Positions 14,919 to 24,553 are shown, numbered from the stretch's first letter. The stretch is 64,000 nt of DNA from Sandaracinus amylolyticus (GCF_021631985.1 NZ_CP070225.1:4712001-4776000), one strand, 5' to 3'. The notes: generated by a model not told the origin, from the sequence alone. Program-made: numbers and translations.

Positions 14919-17162
14919 GTGTTGCACGATCGCTCGACGTTCCCGGCCCTCCTGCTCGTTCTCCTGACCCTCGGCGCACCCTCGCTCGCCAGCGCGCAGG
15001 CGTCGATCCTCCCATGCGGCGGCACCGAGACCCTGCTCGACCCGCTCTTCTCGGCGCTCGACGACGGAAGCCGCCAGGTCGACCTCGCCCCGGTGTTCAC
15101 CACCGCGCGGCCGGTCACGATCGCCGGCAACTCCTACACGTCGATGTTCGTCAACGTGAACGGCAACGTCACGTTCGGCGGCGCGCTCAGCACCTTCACG
15201 CCGACCGCGGTGCCGGGCCTCACGCGCCTCACGCTCGCGCCGTTCTTCGCCGACGTCGACCTGCGCAACCGGAGCGCCACCGACACGAACCCCGGTGACG
15301 TGCGCTACTGCGTCGATCCCGCGGCGAACCGTGTCACGGTCACCTGGAGCAACACCGTCCACTACGACGCCACGAGCGCCGCCACGAGCTACGCGCGCGT
15401 CAACACGTTCCAGCTCGTGCTCAGCCCCGCCGAGGTCTGCGGCGAGGCCGGCATCGTCGTCGAGTTCCGCTACGCCGCGCTCTCGTGGCACGCCGGCACC
15501 GCGAGCGGCGCAGCCGCCGACGGACGCTGCACCGAGACGACGGTCATGAACGGCACGTGCCGCCCCGCGGTCGCCGGCATCGACTACGGCGACACGCGCA
15601 CCGCGGCGCAGCTCCCGGGCTCGCTCACGCTCTCGGTCACCGACACGCTGCTCACCCAGAGCAACGTCGGCACGCCCGGCGTGTGGCGCATCCGCGCGAA
15701 CCCGACCGTGATCCCGAGCTGCGGCAACGGCCGCGTCGAGGGCGGCTGCGAGCAGTGCGACGCCGCCGGCGAGAGCGCGACCTGCGACGTCGACTGCACC
15801 GTCGCGGCGTGCGGCGACGGCGTGCGCAACGCGGCCGCCGGCGAGGCCTGTGACACCGGCGGCGCGACGCCCACGTGCGACGCCGACTGCAGCGCGGTCC
15901 GCTGCGGCGACGGCCAGCGCAACACCGCGGCCGGCGAAGGCTGCGACGACGGCAACACCACCGCGGGCGACGGCTGCTCGCCGGTGTGTCAGCTCGAGGA
16001 GTGCGGCAACTCGGTCGTCGACGCCGGCGAGACCTGCGACACCGGCGCGGTCAGCGCGACCTGCGACGCGGACTGCACCGCGGTCGCGTGTGGCGACGGC
16101 GAGCTCAACACCGTCGCGGGCGAGAGCTGCGACGCGGGCACCGAGACCGCGAGCTGCGACGGTGACTGCACCGTGGTCGCGTGCGGCGACGGCCGCACCA
16201 ACGCCACCGCCGGCGAGGGCTGCGACGACGGCAACACCACCGCGGGCGACGGCTGCAGCCCGATCTGCGGCATCGAGGTCTGCGGCAACACCATCGTCGA
16301 CTTCGGCGAGGACTGCGACACCGGCGGCGTCGACGCCGCGACCTGCGACGCCGACTGCAGCACCGCGACCTGCGGCGACGGCACCCGCAACACCGTCGCG
16401 GGCGAAGGCTGCGACGACGGCAACACCGCCGCGGGCGACGGCTGCTCGCCCACCTGTCAGCTCGAGGAGTGCGGCAACTCGGTCGTCGACGCGGGCGAGG
16501 ACTGCGACGACGGCGCCGAGTCCGCGACGTGCGACGCCGACTGCACCAGCACGACGTGCGGCGACGGCACGCGCAACGCGACCGCGAGCGAGGCGTGCGA
16601 CGACGGCAACACGATGGCGGGCGACGGCTGCTCCGACGCCTGCGCGGTCGAGGCGTGCGGCAACTCGGTCGTCGACGCGGGCGAGCGCTGCGACGACGGC
16701 GCGGAGACCGCGACCTGCAACGCCGACTGCACGACCGCGTCGTGCGGCGACGCGATCCTCAACGTGACCGCGGGCGAGACCTGCGACGAGGGCGCGGCCA
16801 CCGTGACGTGCGACGCCGACTGCACGGTGGTCGCGTGCGGCGACGGCGCGCTCAACACCGCGGCGAGCGAGGCCTGCGACGACGGCAACACGACCGACGG
16901 CGACGGCTGCTCGGCGACGTGCACCGTCGAGGTCATGCCCGACGCAGGCAGCGAGAGCGACGCCGGCGTCGGCGCCGATGCGGGCGTGCCCGACGACGCG
17001 GCGACGGGCGGTCGCGACGGCGGCAGCGCGCGCGACGGAGGCGCGGAGGGCGGCGCGTCGGGCGGCGGCTGCAGCTGCCGCACCGGTGGTCGCACGTCGA
17101 GCACGGGCGCGTTCGCGATGCTGATCGCGCTCGGCCTCGTGCTCGCGCGTCGTCGTCGCTGA
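14919..17162 (+). CDS. Secreted Cys-rich protein: nidogen-like domain, DUF4215 repeats, MYXO-CTERM-like tail
   Basis: This 747-aa exported protein starts with GTG at 14919, preceded by GAGGTG. The signal peptide is residues 1-27 (FPALLLVLLTLGAPSLASAQA). Residues ~30-250 resemble a NIDO domain (FVNVNGNVTFGG, LAPFFADVDLRN, VTVTWSNTVHYD). From ~265 to ~670 come tandem Cys repeats; five are full DUF4215 units with CDDGNT..GDGCS..C at about 341, 434, 497, 559 and 652. A Ser/Asp/Gly-rich linker precedes the tail GGCSCRTG, a hydrophobic helix and RRRR, as in MYXO-CTERM surface proteins. An unusually AT-rich stretch (about 14860-14905) upstream probably holds the promoter. Confidence 0.85.
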   Translation: MLHDRSTFPALLLVLLTLGAPSLASAQASILPCGGTETLLDPLFSALDDGSRQVDLAPVFTTARPVTIAGNSYTSMFVNVNGNVTFGGALSTFTPTAVPGLTRLTLAPFFADVDLRNRSATDTNPGDVRYCVDPAANRVTVTWSNTVHYDATSAATSYARVNTFQLVLSPAEVCGEAGIVVEFRYAALSWHAGTASGAAADGRCTETTVMNGTCRPAVAGIDYGDTRTAAQLPGSLTLSVTDTLLTQSNVGTPGVWRIRANPTVIPSCGNGRVEGGCEQCDAAGESATCDVDCTVAACGDGVRNAAAGEACDTGGATPTCDADCSAVRCGDGQRNTAAGEGCDDGNTTAGDGCSPVCQLEECGNSVVDAGETCDTGAVSATCDADCTAVACGDGELNTVAGESCDAGTETASCDGDCTVVACGDGRTNATAGEGCDDGNTTAGDGCSPICGIEVCGNTIVDFGEDCDTGGVDAATCDADCSTATCGDGTRNTVAGEGCDDGNTAAGDGCSPTCQLEECGNSVVDAGEDCDDGAESATCDADCTSTTCGDGTRNATASEACDDGNTMAGDGCSDACAVEACGNSVVDAGERCDDGAETATCNADCTTASCGDAILNVTAGETCDEGAATVTCDADCTVVACGDGALNTAASEACDDGNTTDGDGCSATCTVEVMPDAGSESDAGVGADAGVPDDAATGGRDGGSARDGGAEGGASGGGCSCRTGGRTSSTGAFAMLIALGLVLARRRR

Positions 17163-17178
17163 GCGAGTGATCCAGATC

Positions 17179-17208
17179 GAGAGGGCCCGTCGCGAGACGG
17201 GCCCTCTC
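17179..17208. terminator. Bidirectional hairpin terminator
   Basis: There is a perfect 13-bp stem, GAGAGGGCCCGTC with its complement, around a GCGA tetraloop. It sits between the convergent Cys-rich protein gene and the DUF3224 gene. There is no long U-tract on either side, as is common in such GC-rich genomes. Confidence 0.8.
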
Positions 17209-17217
17209 GTCGTTCCG

Positions 17218-17634
17218 TCAGCTCTCCAGCGAGTACGTCAGCGTGATGCGCGCGCCGTTCTCGTCGTGCGCGTACACCACGTCACCGCGCAGCCCGCGCA
17301 GCTGACCGGTCCCGCTCCCCGCGACGACGCACCCGAACGCGCGCTGCTTCCCGCCGTCGTCGATCCCGCCGTGCTGCAGCACGAAGGTCCCGCGCCGTCC
17401 CTCCAGCGTTCCGTCCACGAGCTCCGACGCGAGATACCCCGCGCCCCCCTCCCCGCGCGCGGTGAGCACGTCCGCGACGCTCGTGCCCTCGAGCGGCCCG
17501 GAGAACGTCTTGCGCACCACCACGCGCGCCATCTTCGCCCCGCCCTCGCCGGCCTTCGGCTCGTGCGTGACCGTCTCGTCCCACTGCGTGATCGCGAACG
17601 TCGCGACGATCGTCTTCTTCGGCAGCTCCGTCAT
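17218..17634 (-). CDS. DUF3224 domain-containing protein
   Basis: This is a compact 138-aa protein. It matches DUF3224 in its order of segments: ATFAITQWDETV at the start, then VVVRKTFSGPLEGTSVADVL, GAGYLASELVDGTLEGRRGTFVLQHGG, and GSGTGQLRGLRGDVVY. DUF3224 proteins form a small beta-barrel of allene-oxide-cyclase-like shape with unknown role. The ATG at 17634 (MTELPKK) is preferred, because the extension upstream would run into the dispersed repeat. A strong hairpin lies just past its stop. Confidence 0.85.
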   Translation of the reverse strand: MTELPKKTIVATFAITQWDETVTHEPKAGEGGAKMARVVVRKTFSGPLEGTSVADVLTARGEGGAGYLASELVDGTLEGRRGTFVLQHGGIDDGGKQRAFGCVVAGSGTGQLRGLRGDVVYAHDENGARITLTYSLES

Positions 17635-17699
17635 GCGGGAGAACGTATTCGCGCGGCGAGCCGGCGTATCGGACTTTCGCGACAAGGAGAGCCGGAGAG

Positions 17700-17738
17700 A
17701 ATTTCTGAGGAGAGCAGGAGGGTTAGGAAGACCACGAC
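17700..17738 (+). repeat. Dispersed ~38-bp repeat, copy E
   Basis: It has the full core AGCAGGAGGGTTAGGAAGAC with ACGACG after it and AATTTCTGAGGAG before it. It lies 12 kb from copies B to D and 66 bases upstream of the DUF3224 start. This shows the family is dispersed and not only a local duplication. Confidence 0.75.
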
Positions 17739-17810
17739 GCTGCACCCATTGGTCGACGCGAATCCGCGCGCAGCGCTCGCCCGAAGGATCTGGTCCAGGC
17801 CGATCCGCGA

Positions 17811-18025
17811 TGCGTGCTCCTCACGTCCATCTCACACACGCCACCGCACCCATCGCGCTTCGCGCGCTGCGTGCTCCTCACGTCCATCTCACCGCGCTTC
17901 GCGCCACCGCCCGCATCGCGCTCACGCGCGCTGCGTGCTCCTCACGTCCATCTCACCGCGCTTCGCGCCACCGCCCGCATCGCGCTGACGCGCGCTGCGT
18001 GCTCCTCACGCCATCTCACCGCATC
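17811..18025. repeat. 64-bp tandem repeat, about 3.3 copies, in a 706-base gene-free block
   Basis: TGCGTGCTCCTCACG recurs at 17811, 17868, 17932 and 17996 (spacing 57, 64 and 64). Units 2 and 3 are nearly identical; unit 1 is shorter and the last is cut short. Each unit contains the short dyad GCGCTTCGCGC. The block 17635-18340 has no credible gene. It holds, in order, dispersed copy E, this array, a short GCGCGAAGCGCGC-rich stretch (about 18033-18062), about 90 bases of unremarkable sequence, and the long inverted repeat at 18155-18340. Confidence 0.8.
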
Positions 18026-18154
18026 AATTCACGCGCGAAGCGCGCACACGCGCGAAGCGCGGTGCTACACGCGAGCGTCCGAGCCGCGGCGAAGCGCGGA
18101 TCGGTCGCGAGCCTCCCCATCCCACCCAAGCGAGACGGCAGAACCGCGGTACCG

Positions 18155-18340
18155 GGCGGGGGGTGGTGCCTCCGCCGCCCTCGTGCGACGGGGGCTCGCA
18201 GAGGCCGACCACAGACTGATCGAAGCATCGCGGCAGAGCGCAACGCGCGCGCCGCGATGCGCCCACCGATTCCCGACGCTCGCGCCCTTCCGTACAGCAG
18301 CCCGCGAGCACACAGGGCGGCGGAGGCACCACCCCCCGCC
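18155..18340. repeat. 186-bp element closed by 27-bp perfect inverted repeats
   Basis: The left arm is 18155-18181 (starting GGCGGGGGGTGGTGCC) and the right arm is 18314-18340. They are perfect reverse complements over 27 bases. Inside lie two more matched pairs in nested order: GCTCGC (18194-18199) with GCGAGC (18304-18309), and a perfect 10-bp GCATCGCGGC (18225-18234) with 18251-18260. The whole could fold into one extended hairpin. The right arm ends one base before the msrB stop codon. It may be a MITE-like element or a structured RNA; I see no clear target-site duplication. Confidence 0.8.
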
Positions 18341-18895
18341 TCACACCGGAGCGCTACCGACCCGAAACTCCAGACTCACACTGTTGATGCAGTACCTGAG
18401 CCCCGTAGGCGCCGGCCCATCGTCGAACACGTGCCCCTGGTGCCCCCCGCAGCGCGCGCAGTGCACCTCGGTCCGCACCATCCCGTGCGACGCGTCGCGC
18501 TGCTCCTCCACCCGCCCCGGCTCGAGCGGTCGCGTGAAGCTCGGCCACCCCGTTCCCGAGTCGAACTTGTCGCTCGAGCGGAACAGCGGGTTCCCGCATC
18601 CCGCGCAGAAGAACGTCCCCTCGCGATGCTCTTCCCAGAGCGCCCCGGTGAACGCGGGCTCGGTGCCCTGACGACGCAGCACCTCGTACTGCGCGCGCGT
18701 CAGCCTCCGCCTCCACTCCTCGTCGCTCAGCACCAGCCGATCGCCCACCGCGGGCACCGCGCCTACGTACGACACCGGCTGCACCGGCCCCGGCCATTCG
18801 CCCTGCGTCGTCTGCGCGATCGACGAGCCCGAGCACGCGAGCCCGATCGGCGTCGCGAGCAGGATCTGGATCATCGTGCGGCGTCTCATACCCAA
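18341..18895 (-). CDS. msrB: Exported peptide-methionine (R)-S-oxide reductase MsrB
   Basis: This 184-aa protein reduces methionine-R-sulfoxide in proteins. The MsrB domain covers about residues 50-180. It has two zinc CxxC pairs ([20 protein letters not shown]), DSGTGWPSF, and the catalytic Cys in RYCINSVSL. The N-terminus, [23 protein letters not shown], is a signal sequence with twin Arg and a lipobox-like GLAC, so the enzyme likely acts as a periplasmic lipoprotein. It is divergent from the P5C dehydrogenase gene. The stop codon abuts the 186-bp inverted-repeat element. Confidence 0.92.
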   Translation of the reverse strand: MGMRRRTMIQILLATPIGLACSGSSIAQTTQGEWPGPVQPVSYVGAVPAVGDRLVLSDEEWRRRLTRAQYEVLRRQGTEPAFTGALWEEHREGTFFCAGCGNPLFRSSDKFDSGTGWPSFTRPLEPGRVEEQRDASHGMVRTEVHCARCGGHQGHVFDDGPAPTGLRYCINSVSLEFRVGSAPV

Positions 18896-19034
18896 CCATA
18901 CGAGCCAGGTGCGATCTCAGTTACCGGAGTGCTCGCCTGCACCGGGCCCGCACGGGAGCGTGCGGAGCTGCGGACGGGAGGGCCTGGAGCGGGCGAGCCG
19001 ATTTTGGACACGCCCGCAGTTACTGGAGGATCGA

Positions 19035-20651
<1,617 letters not shown>

Positions 20652-20663
20652 GCCCCGTCCGAC

Positions 20664-20683
20664 CGAGCACGTGCTCGTGCTCG
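20664..20683 (+). terminator. Hairpin downstream of pruA
   Basis: An 8-bp stem, CGAGCACG with its complement, closes on a TGCT loop 13 bases after the pruA stop, followed by TTCCCTC. It probably ends the pruA transcript. Confidence 0.6.
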
Positions 20684-20718
20684 TTCCCTCGTCAGCACGC
20701 GCCGGCACACCCCTCGCG

Positions 20719-20755
20719 ATGGATGTCCTCTGCTCACGACGGAGGACATCGCCAT
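20719..20755 (+). promoter_or_regulatory. Hairpin masking the ribosome binding site and start codon
   Basis: GATGTCCTC (20722-20730) is the exact complement of GAGGACATC (20742-20750), which contains the GGAGG ribosome binding site. Upstream ATGG (20719-20722) could extend the pairing to CCAT (20752-20755) across a small bulge, covering the start codon at 20754. The folded mRNA would block translation of the lipoprotein. Regulation by this fold is inference. Confidence 0.6.
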
Positions 20756-21767
20756 GCTGCGTTTCGCCCGCCCTTCGGGCATCGCGAGATCCCTCGCGAC
20801 GATCGTGCTCCTCGCCCTGCCCGCCTGCGACGACGGCGACGGCGAGGCGGGGAGCCTCGCGTTCGCCTACGCGACGCAGGAGGGCCTGGTCGACGTCGCC
20901 ACGCCCATCGCGGTCGGATCCCGCGCGACGCTCGTGCTCGATCCGCGTCCCGGCTTCGCCGTCGGCTCGATCGTGGAAGCGCGCAGCGACACGCCCACCG
21001 CGGTCGACGTCGCGCGCTTCGACTCCCAGCTCGTCGAGCTCATCGCGAACGGCCCGGGCGCGGCGCGCATCGACGTGCGCGTCTCGACCGGCGACGATCC
21101 CGACGAAGAGGTGTTCGACACCGTGATCGTCGAAGCCGACGACGTCGCGCGCGCCGTGGTCTCGAACGCCTGCGCCACCGAGGACGAGGGCCCCTACCTC
21201 GCCGGCGGCTCGCGCATCTCGCTCCCGCTCGTGCTCACCGCGGGCGACGGAGTCGCGCTCACCGGCTGGGGCAGCTACCCGTTCGCGATCGAGCCCGCGA
21301 ACACGCTGCAGCTCGACACCCAGGCCGCGCCCACCTCGAACCTCCCGCTGCGCACCGGCCAGAGCCCGGGCGTGGCCACCATCACCAGCCTGCTCGACGA
21401 CGCCGACACGCTCGCCGTCGAGGTCGTCGCCGAGGGCGCGATCGACGACGCGATCCTCGTCGGCGGCACCGACGCCGCGACGATCCCCGCGGGCAGCGTC
21501 GGCACCGTGCGCATCGTGCCGATCGTCGGCGAGCGCCCGCTCTGCCAGGGCCGCCCCGATCGCGTGATCGAGGTCGCGACGCCCGAGGTGTGCCGCGTCG
21601 TCGAGGACGTGCAGCTCGATCGTCAGGGCGCGCGCAGCGAGGTCGATCCCGCGAGCATCGTGCGCATCGAGGGCTTCGATCGCGGCACCTGCCGGCTCTT
21701 CGTCACCTACTCGAACGCGAACGACGGCGAGGGTCTCGAGCGGGTGTTCGAGATCGACATCTTCTGA
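20754..21767 (+). CDS. Putative lipoprotein of unknown function
   Basis: This 337-aa protein has a lipoprotein signal (SLATIVLLALPACDDGDG; the lipobox Cys is near residue 25). The mature part is acidic, rich in Val, Thr and Ala, and predicted mostly beta, like an Ig-like or adhesive surface protein. It has a few Cys residues (SNACATED, PLCQGRPD, PEVCRVV, GTCRLF) that could form disulphides. I know no family for it. The ATG at 20754 has GGAGG at 20741-20745, inside a hairpin. A terminator follows the stop. Confidence 0.75.
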   Translation: MLRFARPSGIARSLATIVLLALPACDDGDGEAGSLAFAYATQEGLVDVATPIAVGSRATLVLDPRPGFAVGSIVEARSDTPTAVDVARFDSQLVELIANGPGAARIDVRVSTGDDPDEEVFDTVIVEADDVARAVVSNACATEDEGPYLAGGSRISLPLVLTAGDGVALTGWGSYPFAIEPANTLQLDTQAAPTSNLPLRTGQSPGVATITSLLDDADTLAVEVVAEGAIDDAILVGGTDAATIPAGSVGTVRIVPIVGERPLCQGRPDRVIEVATPEVCRVVEDVQLDRQGARSEVDPASIVRIEGFDRGTCRLFVTYSNANDGEGLERVFEIDIF

Positions 21768-21776
21768 GAGAGAGCG

Positions 21777-21810
21777 ACGCGCGCTCCGCACGGTGATGCG
21801 GAGCGCGCGT
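21777..21810. terminator. Bidirectional hairpin terminator
   Basis: A perfect 14-bp stem, ACGCGCGCTCCGCA with its complement, surrounds a 6-base loop. It lies between the convergent lipoprotein gene and the minus-strand gene ending at 21817. Confidence 0.8.
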
Positions 21811-21816
21811 TCCACC

Positions 21817-22500
21817 TCACGTCGCCGGCGCCGGCTCCTCGTCGTCGTCGGCCTCGCCGCGCGCGGCGCGCGCCTCGTCGAAGAACACGTCCTGGCGCGG
21901 GCGGTCGCGGGGGAAGAGCTCCTTGATCGCCGCGGCCACCGCCGCGTAGGCATCGAGGAACGACTCCTTCGCGTCGTCGCGCAGCGCGCGCGCATCCGCG
22001 GCCGCCGCGCGCGCGTCGCGCCGCCGCAGCAGCGCCGCGTCGTACTCCGCGCGCACCGCCGCGATCCGGGCGCGCTGGAGCTCGCGATCGGCCCACGCGC
22101 TCGCCGATGCGATGCGACCCTCGAGCGTGCGCAGCGCCGCGACCTCGGTCGCCCCGACCGGCTTCACGATCGGCTGCATGCCCGCCGGGAACACGAGGCT
22201 GCCCACGCCGGCGTCGTCGGCGGCGCGCTTCACGCTGCGCACGACGGTGTCGGCGTGCAGATCGACGAGCTTCACCTCGACGCGCGGCCCGATCAGCGCG
22301 AGCGCCGCGGCTTCGTACGCAGCCTGCTGGGTGGTGAGCGTCGTGGTGACGTCGGCGAGGGTGCCGGCGAGCGACTCGAGGCGCGCCCGGACGTCGGGCG
22401 TCGCGTCGAACAACGTCGCGTACCGGCGGAGCGCGGCCTGCGCGAACGCGCTGAGCGTCACGCAGCGCGCGATGGGTGTGTCTCTGCTGGGGAGCTGCAT
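21817..22500 (-). CDS. Hypothetical helical protein
   Basis: This 227-aa protein is predicted almost wholly helical, with a long Ala/Arg/Glu-rich stretch from about residue 130 to 200 that could form a coiled coil. It ends in an acidic tail (EADDDEEPAP). There is no signal peptide and I recognise no family. The ATG at 22500 (MQLPSRDTPIARC) gives a normal soluble start; the frame stays open upstream only through the 43-bp repeat array, which is not coding because its period is not a multiple of 3. The array lies 101-401 bases upstream, in the likely promoter region. Confidence 0.6.
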   Translation of the reverse strand: MQLPSRDTPIARCVTLSAFAQAALRRYATLFDATPDVRARLESLAGTLADVTTTLTTQQAAYEAAALALIGPRVEVKLVDLHADTVVRSVKRAADDAGVGSLVFPAGMQPIVKPVGATEVAALRTLEGRIASASAWADRELQRARIAAVRAEYDAALLRRRDARAAAADARALRDDAKESFLDAYAAVAAAIKELFPRDRPRQDVFFDEARAARGEADDDEEPAPAT

Positions 22501-22600
22501 CGTGCGGGCCCTCCTGTTCGGCCCGGTGTGATCGCGCACCACGACGCGCGTGCCGTCAACTTCCCGCGTCGCGAGCCCGGCCGAGACTTCCGGGCCGGCC

Positions 22601-22901
22601 CCGACACGTGTCCGCACCGGTCCTGCGACTCGCAGGGAGACACCCGACGCGTGTCCACGCGCATCCTGCGATTCGCAGCACCAGACCCGACGCGTGTCGG
22701 GGGACGCCCTGCGATCTGCGGGAACCCACCGGACACGCGTCCGAGCGCGTCCTGCGATTCCCAGCGAGCCACCCGACACGTGTCCGCACCGGTCCTGCGA
22801 TTCGCAGGGAGCCACCCGACGCGTGTCCGCCGGCGCCCTGCGATGCGCAGGAGCCCACCCGCCACGTGTCCGGGGCGGTCCGTGCGAATCACAGCACCGC
22901 C
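22601..22901. repeat. Seven tandem 43-bp units, each with two palindromes
   Basis: Units begin exactly at 22601, 22644, 22687, 22730, 22773, 22816 and 22859. Each starts CCGACRCGTGTC, which includes the palindrome GACACGTGTC in units 1 and 5. After about 9 variable bases comes CCTGCGATTCGCAG (arms CCTGCG/CGCAGG around ATT in the best copies), then about 8 variable bases. The strict period with drifting sequence suggests selected protein-binding dyads. Units 1 and 5 are the closest pair. The gap 22501-23004 holds only this array and its unremarkable flanks. Confidence 0.88.
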
Positions 22902-23004
22902 GCGCCGGATCCACCGGACGCTTCACCCCGACGCGTCGCGACCCACCGCGCCGCCCCGTGCTCGTCCCGCGTGCTCGTCCACGTGCCACTTGCGCGTGCT
23001 CGGC

Positions 23005-24486
23005 CTACCGCTCGCCGATCGCCGCAGCGTAGAAGCGCACCAGATCGCTCCGCATCCGCGCCCGCGACGCCGCGTGCAGGTACATCATGTGCCCCGCCTC
23101 GTAGAACGCCTCGATCACGTTCGCGCGCACGTGGGCCTCTCCGCCGAGATGACTCGCCGCGTGCTCCGCCGCGAAGAACGGCGTCGCGAGGTCGTAGTAG
23201 CCGTTCGCGAAGAACACCTTGAGGTGCGGGTTGTCGAGCATCGCGCTGCGCAGCGGGCCCACGACGTTGAGGTACCCGCCGCTCTTGCCCTTCGGGATCT
23301 CCCACTTCCAGCTCTCGTTCACCTTGAGGCTGAGGATCTCGTACGCGCGCTCCTGCTCGACCCCGAGCACCCGCCGCACGTAGTCGTTCATCAGCGCGGC
23401 GTAGGGGCCGTGCGGCGCGCTGTAGCTGGGGTCGCGCCCCATGCTCTCGGTGCCGCGATCCGCGTCGTGCCCGGTGAACCGACTGTCGAGCCGGCCGACC
23501 AGGACCCCGCGATCGCGCAGGAGCTCCTTGCAGAAGCGCGCGATGTCGACGCGCAGATCGTTGCGCTCGATCCACGCCGGCGCGAGCCCGGTGAAGCGCG
23601 CGACGCGCTCGACGATGCGCGCGCGCTCGTCACTGCGCACCCGCGAGCCCATCAGCAGCGCGGGCGCGTACTCGCGCATCGCGAACTCGCGCACGTCGCC
23701 GAGCCAGCCCTCGCGATCGACCGGCACGTCGGCGAGCGCGCCGTGGTAGAGCGCGGTCATCGCGTAGCTCGGCAGGTAGAGCACGCTCGGCAGATCGTTC
23801 TCGGGGCCGAACTCGAGCGCCGCGAGATCGAGCGCCGGCGAGATCAGCAGCACGCCGTTGAGGAACATGCCGCGCTCCTGGAGGTAGCTCGCCATCGCGG
23901 CGACGCGCGTGCCTCCGTAGCTCTCGCCGGCGAGCAGCTTCGGCGAGTTCCACCGGCGATTGCGGGTGATCCACGCACGCACGAATTCGCTCACCGACTC
24001 GACGTCGGGCGTGGGCCCGTAGAACTCCTCGGGCTTCGCCTCGCCCTCGATGCGCGAGAACCCGGTGCCCACCGGGTCGACGAACACGAGGTCGGTGAGA
24101 TCGAGGATCGACGCGTCGTTGTCCTCGAGGCGATAGGGCGGCGGCGGCGGATGCTGGGGATCGGGGAACGCCGCGCGCTTGGGCCCGAACGCGCCGAGGT
24201 GCAGCCACACCGACGACGATCCGGGCCCGCCGTTGAAGCAGAACGTGACCGGGCGCTGCTCGGGCGCGGCGTCGTCGAGGGTGTACGCGACGTGGAAGAT
24301 GCTCGCGCGCGCCTCGTCCTTCGGGCCGCGCAGCACGATGGTGCCGGTGGTCGCGGTGTACGCGAGGCGACGCCCCGCGAGCATCGTCTCGTGCTTGGTG
24401 ATCGACGCGATCTCGGTGGGCTCGGCGTGCACCGGTCGCAGCGCGTCGACGCTCTTCTTCGCGTCGTCTTCTTTCGTATCGCTCAT
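23005..24486 (-). CDS. Peptidase S10 (serine carboxypeptidase-like) family protein
   Basis: This 493-aa serine hydrolase of the S10 family has the oxyanion NGGPGSSS at residues 85-92, VFVDPVGTGFS at about 135-144, the nucleophile in GESYGG at 187-192, the acid Asp in NGYYDLATPF and the catalytic His in AGHMMYLH. S10 enzymes trim C-terminal residues from peptides; bacterial members are poorly studied. I see no signal peptide from the start at 24486 (MSDTKEDD), so it may be cytoplasmic or use an unrecognised route. The start at 24516 is less likely. It is divergent from the FG-GAP lipoprotein gene. Confidence 0.88.
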   Translation of the reverse strand: MSDTKEDDAKKSVDALRPVHAEPTEIASITKHETMLAGRRLAYTATTGTIVLRGPKDEARASIFHVAYTLDDAAPEQRPVTFCFNGGPGSSSVWLHLGAFGPKRAAFPDPQHPPPPPYRLEDNDASILDLTDLVFVDPVGTGFSRIEGEAKPEEFYGPTPDVESVSEFVRAWITRNRRWNSPKLLAGESYGGTRVAAMASYLQERGMFLNGVLLISPALDLAALEFGPENDLPSVLYLPSYAMTALYHGALADVPVDREGWLGDVREFAMREYAPALLMGSRVRSDERARIVERVARFTGLAPAWIERNDLRVDIARFCKELLRDRGVLVGRLDSRFTGHDADRGTESMGRDPSYSAPHGPYAALMNDYVRRVLGVEQERAYEILSLKVNESWKWEIPKGKSGGYLNVVGPLRSAMLDNPHLKVFFANGYYDLATPFFAAEHAASHLGGEAHVRANVIEAFYEAGHMMYLHAASRARMRSDLVRFYAAAIGER

Positions 24487-24553
24487 GACGTGTGGACCTT
24501 CGCACGGGCCCTCCATCGACGTGAAGCGCCCCGCCCTGCGAGGATGCGCGGCG

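Noticed and set aside
18155-18340. The 27-bp inverted repeat as a plain transcription terminator for msrB
   Set aside because: Arms 132 bases apart with nested inner pairs are far larger than a terminator, and no U-tract follows. It is kept as an element of unknown role.
18024-18344. A 106-aa minus-strand reading frame in the repeat block
   Set aside because: It runs through the inverted repeat, has an Arg/Pro-rich composition unlike its neighbours, and has no ribosome binding site.
22601-22901. The 43-bp array as a CRISPR array
   Set aside because: There are no unique spacers between identical repeats; whole units drift, and conserved parts alternate with short variable parts. No cas gene is in the window.
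22550-23032. Open reading frames across the 43-bp array encoding repeat-like proteins
   Set aside because: The period is not a multiple of three, so repeats fall in changing frames. No start or ribosome binding site fits, and the frames are open simply because the DNA is GC-rich.
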